Source of the DNA: Nageia nagi
Taxonomy: Eukaryota > Pinophyta
DNA: 64,000 nt
Direction of reading: 5' to 3'
Assembly: GCA_050084985.1 (NCBI GenBank)
Contig: JBITNC010000002.1
Span: 35,774,001-35,838,000 of the forward strand
Numbering within the stretch: position 1 is the first letter of the stretch; each line of letters opens with the position of its first letter. The notes below the pieces were generated by a model, which worked only from the letters and a program-made list of their open reading frames with translations, was not told where the DNA came from and searched no databases. Below are positions 33,001-43,920 of the stretch, piece by piece. The translations under genes and the position numbers were made by a program.

Positions 33001-33644
33001 CAAATATAGAGGTATCTGATAATTTTATTAAGCTTAGGAACTATTTTTATTACTTGTAACATATATATAGATATGCTTAATTCCCTAAGTGCCTTTAGTA
33101 GGTCATATTCTTCCTCTTAAGGTCATACTTTCAATATCTTAAGATATGGAATGACTTATACCTTGCTTTGATCTTCAACTATTTTATCCTCCACTTTTTC
33201 TTTATCTATTGATTTATTTTCAATTTCAATAATAATAGGGGAGTTTGGACTATCTAGATTCTTACCTAACCTTAATTGAATGGTGCTAACTAAAGCGGTA
33301 TTTCCATGATAAATAGAATAGGAATTTGAAGTTTGCCTATTATTATTAGGATTTGGAATAGGTTGAATTGGGAGAGCATGTTATTTGGGTGGTTGTTATT
33401 ATTGAGTAGTCATTTATTATGTAGATCCTTGCAAAAAAGATTGTTGATAATTATTTTGAAATCTCCTTTGTTGAAAATTTTGCTAATTATTCTAGTTCTG
33501 TTGATTATTTTGCCAAGGTACTCCCCATTGCATAAATTATAACCAATCTTGATTCAACATCTAAGGAATATCAATTGGTACATATTGAACCATAGGACAT
33601 TATTCAAAGTTATTTACTCTTTTTCTAGCAAAATTCATACTATC
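33001..33644 (-). pseudogene. Element F gag C-terminal part
   Basis: It has a Gln/Asn-rich tail (GVPWQNNQQN, QNFQQRRFQNNYQQSFLQGS near 33,400-33,530), as in Athila gag proteins, preceded by NFARKRVNNFE. Element B is inserted at 33,645-33,649 (CATAT), so the rest of gag resumes at 51,412. Confidence 0.7.
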
Positions 33645-33649
33645 CATAT

Positions 33650-34498
33650 TGTTGTAGTGAAAAAGAGCTGGAATGTAGAATAACATGAAATACAAATTAT
33701 TCTTAAATCTTCATTGAACCTCAAATTATGTGAAATAGATAGAAATGTTGTGATTGCAAATTGATATTGATTTTCAACTAAAACTACAATTTGCCCTTGG
33801 AAGGGACTTTTACAAATGCCATTTGCCAAAATGAAGGTATTATATCTCCATTGTTTTTGATTTGCTTGCTTCTATCCTTGATATGGACAACCTGTAAATT
33901 CTACACACATACAAAAGACAATAACATCAAAGCATCTATGTATGACATGTATTGAATTGAAACTAGCATAACACAATAAAAGGTATGAGCTCACAAGATT
34001 TTGGCAGCATTACCCTACTTCAAAAATGGGTTAAGATTCTCTTCAAATTGCTTTGTATTGGCTTACATTTATAGATTTTAGGTGAGATGTTTCAAGGCTG
34101 GTAAGGGGAAGTGAAAAGCCACCGTAGGTTGTAACTGACCCCCTCTATCCACATCATCTTGGAAAATGAAACATTTCAACTTTCTCTCACTATTTTGGTT
34201 TCTTGTTCGACTATTACAGAGTCATCGATGATTGGTAGGCAGACGTCGATGATCATCTCCAAACATTAGTGACTGTCTTGGGTCGCTGGCGACTGGTTTT
34301 CAATTTTGTGATAATATTAAAATGACCGCCAAATAGCCAATTTTACCTAAAAAAAAAGTCATGTGACCACCCATTTTGCATGTACTCAATGGGAGCTATC
34401 CAATAATAGGGTTTTTAAACCTATTTTATATTGTCATGAAGAGTTATGATTATTTCAATGTTTATTGGTTAAAAAAGGGACATTTTTAGGTGTCTACA
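33650..34498 (-). repeat. Element B 3' LTR
   Basis: It begins TGTTGTAGTGAAAAAGAG and ends TTTAGGTGTCTACA. It is 849 bp against 848 bp for the partner. A TATA-like CTATAAATG lies on the minus strand at 34,066-34,074. Confidence 0.95.
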
Positions 34499-34512
34499 TT
34501 TTGCCCCTTTTT
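34499..34512 (-). other. Element B polypurine tract
   Basis: The minus strand reads AAAAAGGGGCAAAA directly before the LTR start TGTAGACACC. Confidence 0.75.
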
Positions 34513-34551
34513 GAATTATCAACCGAGAAATGCGGTTGATAATTTCAAAAA
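34508..34551. repeat. Inverted repeat (hairpin) beside the polypurine tract of element B
   Basis: The arm TTTTTGAATTATCAACCG (34,508-34,525) pairs with CGGTTGATAATTTCAAAAA (34,533-34,551) around a 7-base loop, with a single bulged base. The stem overlaps the purine tract edge. Confidence 0.85.
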
Positions 34552-35138
34552 TATAGAATGAGAAGCTTTGTTGCTTTTTTATGATATACGTTTTGACTCA
34601 ATTTCTTATATGAATCAAAATTTTGATAAAATGTGTTTTCATTTTACATTTGATGTAGTTTTAAAAACAAACTTGAATATACTTCAGAAGTGATTGTTTT
34701 CGGTATGACAATGTGTTGAGCTTGTGTGACAATTGCATGACATTTCTATTATGTCATTTTGCATGTCTAAGCACACATGTATAGTATAAGTCCTCTTTAG
34801 TATATGAGTTTTATGGTGTTGTCCTTTGTCTCAACAATAGGGTTTCAAGATGATCTCCTATAACAATGATACATCACATTTTATCGTATTTGATTTTCTT
34901 GACCAATTCAAGGTTATTTTGAGAAATTTTTTAATATTCTCATGGCTATCCCTAAACATGGCATTTTACTTCCAATCATCGACGTTTAGTGGCGGTCGTC
35001 AGCATCCATCTTTAAGTCATCGATGTTTAGTTATAGTCACTGACGTCCATCTTTAAGTCATCAGGTGTTTCAAAAAGAAAAAGTTTTAACTTTTTCTTAT
35101 TCCTTTCTTTTTAGCTGTCACTTTCATTGTCAGCCAAA
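34552..35138. other. Region between hairpin and antisense PMD gene of element B
   Basis: It is AT-rich, without coding motif. At 34,974-35,068 a block repeats CATCGACGTTTAGT and CATCTTTAAGTCATC. These resemble motifs in the LTR, the leader and the antisense intron of the same element. No clear TATA box is seen before exon 1. Confidence 0.5.
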
Positions 35139-37611
35139 ATGAGTTTCCCTTGCAATCTCATTGATTTCCAGCTGTTAATATTTGTTACCATCACCACACC
35201 TCCACGTAGATGCTCCACTGGATGTTCTCGACCTATCCGGGAAGAGGTAGGGTTTTGAAATCACTTTCTTTTCTATTTTTTATTTATAACTTGTAATTTA
35301 ACCATTTAATTTCAAAATTGAAACCATGAATGACATTTAAAAATTATTTTGATTATTTTTATCAAATAAATTTTGTAAATCCTACTTTTATTTATATTTT
35401 TTGTGAAAATTTTTTATAATTCAGCCTCGATCGTTGACCTAGGCTGAATGGGTGACAGAGTCGCTAGCGTTTGGAATGCGAATGCTAGCAACTGAGTCTT
35501 ACCTATTAGAAATGCCAGCATTTTAGTATGAAATGCCATTTTTTTTTTAGCTGAACCCTTTTAACATTATACAGGTTCAAGATGTCTTTGAGCCTCGAGG
35601 TAGATATCCCTCGATTCTACAGGAGGGTAGAGGTCTTCTAAGTCCATCCGATCATACTTTCTTCAGGTCCATTGGTTTTGGAGTGGGACCATACATGGGT
35701 CGCATTCATTGGGAGTATCCTTTATTGGCTGCATTGTTAGATAGATGGGATGCAATGACATGCACTTTTCACCTTTCGATAGGGGAGATGACTATTACAG
35801 TGGAGGATATACATAGATTGTATAGACTCCCCATTCATGGATAGAGAATTTTGCCTGTGGTGGATAAAATAGGAGCTTTACCTGCTATTTCTTATTTGTA
35901 TGGGGTGGCTTGGGTGGATACTATTATTTTTGAGATTATTTCAGGTGGTATCTGATATTACCAATACTGGATGGAGGATCAGAAGGGGATGATCCATTTT
36001 TCCTACTTGATGGGTTTAATACAGTGTTATGCTCTCCTTGATACTAGCAGTGGGAGATTTCCATGGTTGTTATTACCCATTATTATGAATATGATGCAGC
36101 ATGGTACAGTATATGCTTGGGCACCCACATTATTAACTTAGATTTATAGGGAGCTATTCTTTTATTCACAGGGGCATAGGGCCTCTTTATCAGTTACTGT
36201 CACCTTGCAGGCTTGGGCTTATGAGCATATAGCTGTGGCTCATCCTCCAGGGTTACCGATGCTTGGGTTTGGTAGTCACTTAGATTATGAGGCTGGCATA
36301 GTCTGATGGCATGATGATTTTTATATTCACCCATCGAATGGAGTTCATCAAGATGCGAGCTATTATCACCACATGCTTAGTCACTTGATTATAGATCAAG
36401 TGAGATTCAAACCTTACTGCTTGTATCCCATCTGGAGAGAGCTCATAGTTGAGCTTACTTGTATTTGGTAGCCATGTGTTTTGAGTGGTCATCGAGCTAA
36501 TTTTTTGGAGTATTTTCATTTTGAGCGGGTGCATCATCAGTTCGGCCTAGTTCAGGATGTACCTACCCGATCAATGCCATATCAACGTGTGGGTACTATT
36601 TCAGCAGATGGTATACAGCCATTGGTTTATGCAAAGTCGAACCCTACTTAAGAGGAGGGATCATTGGAGGATGATACTAGGGAGGATGATGTAGGGGTGT
36701 CTGAGGCCTTCAGGGCCTAGTGGGAGGAGGGAGATGATGGCCTAGAGGGTGGATTAGAGGGTTAACACATTCATCGGTGCATCGATGTTGTTGAGGAGTT
36801 ATCAACAGGAGGGGGAGAGGTAGGCGAGGAGCCTATAGGAGTAGAGGCTACAAGAGAGGAGGCTACCAGTGAGGAGGTTATGGTAGATACTCCTAAGGAG
36901 TTAGCTTCTGAGGAGGAGGCTATGGGTGTAGGTGAGGAGGGAGCTGCCCCAAAGATTGCACGAGGAGTCGAGGAGGCTCTAGCTACACAAGTTCCTAGCA
37001 TTGATACTTTGCTAGGGGATATTTATGAGCTGAGATACTAGTTGTCATAGGCCCACTCATGCATGTATAGGTATAGGGTTGAGCAAGATAGGTATAGATA
37101 GGAGAGAGATGAGGCTCATTCCTCTTTACAGGGAGCTCAGGCTCATCAATTAGGAGTAGCATCTACTTTCGAAGGTGTTCCTTTAGTTTTTAATCGTGTC
37201 ATTTGTCAGTAGTGAGATTTTTATAGTGATATAGTACAGACATGGCTGATAGGTGTTCCAACTTTTACTCCAGGGGCTCACTATCCTATACCTCTAGATA
37301 GTTATATGCCTATAGACATCTCAGCCTATCAAATAGGTAGCAGCAAACAGGGCACAGTTGGGTCTCCAGGTAGGACTCAGAGGTCATGAGGTTTCCCTAG
37401 CAGGAATGGTACACCCTGGGCATCTCCCTTAGGGGTTGTTGGTTCATCCGAGTTACAAGGAGCTCAGCATCCAGGTAGTCTTACAAGATCTGTAGGCACT
37501 ACTCCTCCAGGTTAGGGTACTGGAGAGACTAGTAGATGTCAAAGGTGACCGAGTAGTCCTAGCGGATAAGGCAGTGGTTGGGGTAGTCCTTGAGGATACC
37601 CTTTTTCATGA
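35139..37611 (+). pseudogene. Antisense PMD gene of element B (two exons)
   Basis: Exon 1 runs from ATG 35,139 to 35,246 (36 codons, MSFPCNLIDF ... SRPIREE, no stop). The intron is 35,247-35,574, beginning GTAGGG and ending TATACAG. Exon 2 continues in phase 0 (VQDVFEPRGRYPSILQEGRG). The plant mobile domain is clear: YPLLAALLDRWDAMTCTFHL, IGEMTITVEDIHRLYRLPIH, then YGVAWVDTIIFEII, MGLIQCYALLDTSSGRFPWL and LQAWAYEHIAVAHPPGLPML. A Glu-rich part (36,780-36,990), a short coiled coil (37,000-37,170) and a Ser/Gly/Pro-rich tail follow. Exon 2 has about 18 stops (TAG, TGA, TAA), yet one frame holds for about 680 codons with no indel. PMD proteins occur in hosts (MAIN/MAIL) and in transposons; the role in this element is unknown. 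Confidence 0.85.
35247..35574 (+). other. Intron of the antisense PMD gene of element B
   Basis: The segment has donor GAAGAG|GTAGGG and a T-rich body with TTTTTTTTTAG near its 3' end. The acceptor is ACATTATACAG|GTTCAAG. Joining the exons keeps the PMD frame open. It is an intron only on the plus strand, so it would survive in the minus-strand genomic RNA of the element. Confidence 0.7.
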
Positions 37612-39427
37612 TGTTATTTTTATATGCTTATGAGGTTATTGGACCCTTGTATTTTATTATATGATTCATGATGTTATGATGACCTTTTGATGGACTATGA
37701 TGATGTATATATAGATAGATAGATCTTTGATATTTATGGTACTTGTATGATTTTTGATGCATGAGCTTTCATTCTATATATAGATTTATGATAAAATAGG
37801 TATGATGTGATGTTATGTAGATCATGATTGTCTTTTAATTACTTGATGATGAATAGATGTTAATGATAGATGTAATTTTCAAAATGTATGATGCATAGAT
37901 ATAATTGTGGAATGTATGATGTATAATGATGAAAATATATAACATATATCAACAAATTAGTTTGATGATGTTACTAATCTCAAAATTAAGTTAATAATAA
38001 GTACGATTATAGTTGCTATAAACAATAAATCCAATTTATAATTTTAATAAGTTAAGTTATTTAAGGACATATTTTTATTATATTTTTGCGGAATCAGATG
38101 CATCATCTTCCGTACTTAGCAATTTTACAATAAACTTCTTGACATGACAAACTAGTGACTTATGGATGTATATGAACATTAACTTTATCTTGGTTAGGGG
38201 AACAATAAATAATCATTCTTATCCTTTCCAAAGAAAAGCAATTTTAATAATGTTCAAAGGTAATAGATAATAGTAAAAATGGCTTGACATAACACACTAG
38301 TGACTTATGGATGTATATGAACATTAACTTTTTCTTGGTAAGGGGAACAATAAATAATCATTCTTATCCTTTCTAAAGAAAATCAAATTTTAATAATGTT
38401 CAAAGGTAATAGATATTCCCAAAAGGAATGGATTTAACAAAATGACACACATGATTCTAAACATAAACAAATTACAAACCATGACAAAAGATTAGGTGAT
38501 TTTGGATTAATAACCAAGTTATGATAACATCTACCTCATCTTTCTTTATCTCAAGATTTAACAACCTAAGATGATATCAAACAATATTGTTATATGTTGA
38601 TAAAAAATCTAAAAACTCCAGTGTGTGTAGTGAGATTCATTTCCCTTCTTAGATCATTTGAGATGAAATATCCTAGAGACATTAATAAGCTAGTCTATCC
38701 ATATGAAATGTATAGAGGTCCATAGGAAAGAAGGTCGCTAACCAAAATGGACATATCACCACTCGTAAGGTATGCCTCATTGCCAGATAGACGTCCATAG
38801 CCCCGATGAGGATTAACCCCTCGATCCCGCTACAACCTTGCTCTACTGCCAGTTAGGCGTCCATAGCCCTAGTAGAGGATATTGTAATCACCCAAGAATC
38901 ATTGATATAATGTAAAAAAAGTTTTTTTTTTATTGTCATCTCCTTTTTTTTTTAACTAGCAAATGATTCTTGGGTTCAAGATGAAGCGAATAATAGGATA
39001 GACGCATAACTTTCACTCTTAATGTCTCTTAGCATGATTTCATTCAAATTCTCTTAGAATTTTTTAATGTCGTAAGTGCTTGGAGTTTTTGGATTTTCCT
39101 TCAATCACAAACTTTATGTTTTTCTATCATCTATGGTATATCATTTCTTTATAAAAGAAAAGGCAAAGTGAATGTAGTGATAACAAGGAGATTATTCTAA
39201 AATGACCTTTTCACACATTACATGTTTATTGGATAATCACTTTTACAATGACATGCAACATATATTCACATCATACAAGGATAGGGCACCCAATTGCCAA
39301 GTAACCTCTAGATGTTTCCATCTAGGTAGATTTTATAATTTTATAATTTTTATGTGTTTTTATAGTTTTCAATTTTTTAGGATTTTTTAATTTTTTAGGT
39401 TTTTATCATTTTTTCTAGGGAATCTAT
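37612..39427. other. Spacer between the convergent PMD gene and sense ORF of element B
   Basis: It is very AT-rich and non-coding. At 38,139-38,416 a block of about 143 bp is tandemly duplicated (both copies contain CTAGTGACTTATGGATGTAT and CAATTTTAATAATGTTCAAA-like ends). At about 38,787-38,890 a pair of similar segments, each with GCGTCCATAGCCC or GACGTCCATAGCCC, lies in a locally GC-rich patch. T tracts lie near 38,920 and 38,945. Confidence 0.6.
38139..38416. repeat. Tandem duplication, unit about 143 bp, in element B
   Basis: The two copies begin TTGACATGACAAACTAGTGA and TTGACATAACACACTAGTGA and stay colinear to GGTAATAGATA, with a few substitutions. Confidence 0.85.
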
Positions 39428-40629
39428 TCATGACCATTCAAATTGAGTTTGTACTGCATCAGGATTAAATGAACAATGTGTTGAACTAAACAAAAAACTA
39501 AAATCTAATACCACTTGATTATGATAGATTTCTAGAATACAATAATCTAAGTGTTTGACTGTTACAGTTTGAGTGATAGAGATGATTTGTTCTCGATGTT
39601 TTAAAGTTAGGTTGTGAGTAAAATCAACTATTATTTTGGGCTTTTCTATAGGCCACAGAAGATAGAAATATATCATTAAATCATATTCTGAGTTAGGAGA
39701 ACACCATAACTCAAATGTGTTGATACAAACAATAACTTGATATCCATTTACTTTGACATCCCAACTGTAAGATTTGCATGCATCATAGAACGTCAAGGCC
39801 ATTTTTTGTTATATTTCAAGAGGCATGGAAAAGATATTTGAATACAAAGGAGTAGGAACGTTATGAATAACTTTCATAAAGATATCTTTGTCATACCTAC
39901 TTTGGAACCCCAGAATATAACTTCCATTATTCCACACTCTATGTCCTTTTGATAGTTTTTCGATAATCTCATTTCTAACCCTTATTGATTCATCATTGTA
40001 AGTTCGATAATACGATAAGCTTGCCTTTTCTCCAACTTTCGTTTCCAAATTGTGTGTCGCATTTGCATGAAAGAAAATCTATGAGTTTGCCTATAGTGTT
40101 GTTGTAATGTTCTAGGAGGAAAAGCCACAAAAATATTTGAAAAATCATAAATCACCCTTTTATGAGGTAAATAATGTAAAATTTCATCCATCCATTCTAG
40201 GCTTTTGGTTAATTGTTTAACGTATTTCAGCCTAGCTAAAAGGAGTGAATACTCAATTAATTGGCAATTTATGACGATTCTCGATATTCCATAAGGCCAT
40301 TGTAGGCAGAAAGCTATTATTTCCTGTGATATTCTTTCCATATGGGTGAAATAGATTTGTGGATCTAAAATAATGCATACTTCGTATCCACAAAAAGTGA
40401 ATTCCCAACCATTATGTATACCACAAAACATATGGTATGTTCTTTCAAATTGTTCATCAATAGTCAATCGTAAATAATTTAAGAGATTAAAATCAAATCC
40501 ATGTTTTAAATATGTTAATGCTAAATCACCTAGATATCTTGGTGGTGGAAATTGTACTTGTGGTGGCATTATGCTACCTTCAGCAGATTCCTTTGCCAGA
40601 TTCATCTTTTCTATTTTAATCATTAACAC
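39428..40629 (-). pseudogene. Unknown sense ORF downstream of integrase in element B (about 400 codons, internally duplicated)
   Basis: The minus strand has ATG 40,629 (MLMIKIEKMNLAKESAEGSI), open to 39,982. After a frameshift near 40,040, a second stretch is open to 39,809 (stop), and six bases later the same frame continues to 39,428. Two segments look alike. The first has GWEFTFCGYEVCI, AFCLQWPYGISRIVINCQ and HKRVIYDFSNIFVAFPP. The second has SWDVKVNGYQVIVCI, YFYLLWPIEKPKIIVDFTH and HNQVVLDFSFLFSSTH. So it looks like an ancient tandem duplication of a domain of about 130 residues. I do not recognise the family. There is no signal peptide or obvious transmembrane helix. It occupies the env position and is better preserved than expected for filler. 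Confidence 0.65.
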
Positions 40630-40719
40630 TTGAAAAATATCAATACTTTTATTTATTTATTATTTTAACAATAAAATAAAACAAAAGAAGACTAATGTAC
40701 ACTTTTTTTTTATGTATAG

Positions 40720-41900
40720 AAGGGTCGAAGATGCATGATATTTATAGGTTCACGCTCTTCATTTCCTTCTAATTCTGATAAATGATAAGTTCCTTTACCG
40801 AATTTTTTCTAAATGATATATGGTCCTAACCAATTTGGAGCAAACTTATCTCTAAGCTATCATTCTATTCGTGAAGTTTGTTGATTTTCTTTTAAAACCA
40901 AATCATCTATTTTGAACTCATGAATTAGAGCCCTTTTATCAAAAGCTCATTTTATCCTCTGTTGATAAACATGCATATGCTCTAAAGCATTGATACATTT
41001 TTCATCTAAAAGTAACAATTGATCTAAGCGAGTCTGTCTTGCTTCCTCGTCAGAATTTTGCTCACTTAGATTTACTCTAAGGGATGGTATCTCAAGTTCT
41101 ATGGGTAGGATGGCTTCTATTCCATATACTAAAGAGAACGGTGTTGCCCCAATAGGAGTGCATACACTGGTACGATAAGCCCATAAGGCTTTTGGTATTT
41201 ACATATGCCAATCTCTATGAGAATCATTTACTATTTTTGCTAAGATGTTCCGAATAGTTTTATTAGTAGCCTCTACCTGTCCATTGCCTTATGGATAATA
41301 TGGAGTGGAAAAACTTTGTTTAATTTTATACTTGTCACATATTTGTTTTACATTCTTATTTTAAAATTCTTTCCATTATCTGTAATTAATTGGTTCGGTA
41401 TGTTGAATCTACATATAATATAATTTTCTATAAATTCAACAATTCATGAACCAATGGTGGAAGTCATGAGAATAGCCTCTACCCATTTGGTAAAATATTC
41501 AGTTGCTGTAATGATGAACTTGTGTCCACTAGAAGATGTAGGTGTAATTTGTCCTATTAAATCTAATGCCCATTTAGAGAATGGCCAAAGTGATTGTATA
41601 GGATGTAGTTCTTGAGAAGGTTGTGAAAATAAATGAGCGTATTGTTGACATTTAAAACATTTTTTAACATATTCACAATAATCCTTTTCCATAGTTGGCC
41701 AATAATACCCCATTCGTATTAATCATTTCACAATCGCAACACCATTAAAATGTCCTCCACATGTTCCATCATGGGTGGAGGATATAGCTTTTTTAATATC
41801 ATTACATTCAAGACATCTGAGTAAAATACCATTGAAATTTCGTCGATGCAAGATATCCCCTATCAAACAATATTTAGTTGCTTTGATTTTAAAAGCTCAT
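40720..41900 (-). pseudogene. Element B integrase
   Basis: The zinc finger is H-H-C-C: HDGTCGGHFNG (near 41,740-41,775), then GYYWPTMEKDYCEYVKKCFK followed by CQQYAH (41,640-41,710). The core has SKWALDLIGQITPTSSSGHK with the first Asp near 41,560, and NQLITDNGKNF with the second Asp near 41,380. A stop (TGA) lies between them and several follow. Downstream pieces are ARQTRLDQLLLLDEKCINAL and the C-terminal part NWLGPYII, FGKGTYHLSELEG and YKYHASSTLLYIK ending near 40,720. These are standard features of Ty3/gypsy integrase. The 3' half carries more stops and frameshifts than the RT. Confidence 0.92.
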
Positions 41901-42480
41901 CATGATGATTTATTAAGGTTTGTAGGAAGAGTTCCAAATTTTAAAAAATCTATCAATTCTTTATACCAATTATCTTTATCAGTTACGTCAATATTTAATA
42001 CACTTTTTTCTTCATCTTCCTGTTGTAATGATGATTGAGACAATTGAATTATTTCAACTTGAATTGAAGATTTTTTAGGATCTTCTAGGATAAGAGATCC
42101 AATAGAAGCCATAGCATCTGCAAATCTATTAGATGATCTTGGTGCCGCTTCTATACTAAATCGATCAAAATATTTTAATAATTCCCCAACTAACACTTTA
42201 TACTTTTGAAGTAAAGGTTCTTTACATTGATAGATTCCTTTCGCTTGATTTACGATGAGTAAAGAATCTCCAATAATCTTAATTCTTTTAAGTTTTAATT
42301 TAACAGCAATTTTTAATGCTAATATCAAAGCTTCGTATTCCGCATTATTATTAGTACAAGGAAATTTTAATTTAAATGAATATGGTATAGGGATCCCTTA
42401 TGGGCTTATAAATACAACACCTGCTCCACCACCTTGTTCACATCGAGAACCATCATAGTGTATTGTCATATCCCAATAGT
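41901..42480 (-). pseudogene. Element B second (archaeal-like) RNase H
   Basis: The minus strand reads MTIHYDGSRCEQGGGAGVVF (first catalytic Asp, near 42,455), then IPYSFKLKFPCTNNNAEYEA with the conserved NAEYEAL glutamate (near 42,340). ALKIAVKLKLKRIKIIGDSL has the third acidic residue near 42,265, and RSSNRFADAMASIGS the fourth near 42,115. This Asp-Glu-Asp-Asp set, placed between the ordinary RNase H and integrase, is the additional RNase H known from the Tat lineage of plant gypsy elements. A single stop follows VVFISP. All four acidic residues appear present. A short connector with an acidic patch (QQEDEEKSV) leads to integrase. Confidence 0.85.
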
Positions 42481-43920
42481 CTTCAGGTTCTACAGGTATT
42501 TCAATTTCATCTAATTGAAACACCCCATCATCGGGTAATTTAATGACAAGGGGTTTATTATCTTGCAATGGAGCATCAACAAGATAGTCAGCAATTACTT
42601 GTCCTTTTATTGACTTTTGTCCAATAAAATGTAAATCAAATTCAGTTAAGTGCATTATCCACTTTGTAGTTCTTGAATTTTGATAGGTTTTATTCATCAT
42701 ATATTTCAACAGATCCATTTTAGAGATGACATATGTTGTATGATTTAGCATATAATGTCAAAGTTTTTTAGTAGCAAAAATGACAGCAAGACATAATTTT
42801 TCTAAATATATGTACTTAATCTCGTAGCTCACTAGGGTTCTACTCAGATAATATATAGCTTGTTCTTTATTGTTTTCATTCTTTTGAGCAAACATTGTTC
42901 CTAAAGCATTTTTAGTAGCAGAAATATATAACAAAAAGGGTACATCTTTTCTTGGTGGACTTAAGATAGGAGGAGATAATAAATATCTTTTAATTTCATC
43001 GAATGCATCTTGTTGCTCTTTGCCCCAATGATATTCTACTCCCTTTTTTAATAATTTTGTAAATGGTTTACATTTATTAGAAAGTTGAGCTATAAACCTT
43101 CTAATGGCTTGTAACTTACCCTGTAAACTTTGTAATTGTTTTATATTTGCAGGAGGTGGCATGTCTACTACTGCCTTCACTTTACTAGGATCTATTTCAA
43201 TTCCTCATCGGGACATAATAAATCCTAATAATTTTCCTAAAGTTACACCAGAAACACATTTTTTTGGATTTAATCTTACTTTATGTTCTAATAATCTATC
43301 TAATATTTTAATTAGGTCTTTTCCATGATCTACTCGATATTTAGATCTAACCAACAAATCATCGACATAATCTTCTACTATGTCATGCATATAATCATGG
43401 AATATATAAGTCATAGCCCTTTGATAAGTTGCCCCGGCATTTTTTAATCCAAAAGGCATAACTTTATAACAAAAAGTACCCCAAAGAGTTATAAGAGCCA
43501 TTTTATGTTGATCTTTAGTAGCTATTTTTATTTTATTATAACCAGAAAATTCGTCCATTAATGACAACATATCATGTCCTGCTGTCGAGTCTACCAAACT
43601 ATCAATGCTAGGTAGAGGGAAATCATCTTTAGGACAAGCTTTGTTAAGATCATGAAAATATGTGCATATTCTTATTTTTCCACTTGGTTTTTTCACAAGT
43701 ACCATATTAGATATCTAATCTGAATAATCTATAGGTTGTATAAATTTAGCTTCTAATAATTTTTGGAGTTCTTCTTTTACCATTAATGCTATAGTAGGAT
43801 GCATTTTATGTAATTTTTGTTTAATAGGTTTAGCATCAAGCTTTAAGGCTAAATTATGTACTACTAATTTAGGATCTATTCCAGGCATGTCTCCATATGA
43901 CCATGCAAATACCTTTTCTC
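42481..43920 (-). pseudogene. Element B reverse transcriptase and first RNase H
   Basis: The RT starts near 43,780 with EAKFIQPIDYSD and VLVKKPSGKIRICTYFHDLN. It continues with CPKDDFPLPSIDSLVD, MLSLMDEFSGYNKIKIA, FCYKVMPFGLKNAGATYQRA and the intact catalytic box DYVDDLLVRSK near 43,360. RLNPKKCVSGVTLGKLLGFI closes the RT. The connection has LQSLQGKLQAIRRFIAQLSN and KEQQDAFDEIKRYLLSPPIL. RNase H 1 has SATKNALGTMFAQKNENNKE, QAIYYLSRTLVSYEIKYIYL and EKLCLAVIFATKKL. A stop after GFIMSR (43,205), one after ATKKL and one near 43,715 are the main lesions. The family is certain, and this is one of the best-kept coding parts of the window. Confidence 0.95.

Noticed and set aside
35575-37611. Stop codon reassignment or U-to-C RNA editing to explain long frames with many stops
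   Set aside because: Neighbouring elements use ordinary codes and nuclear U-to-C editing is not expected. Substitution decay of a silent element explains it, and all three stops can come from Gln or Arg codons by one C-to-T change.
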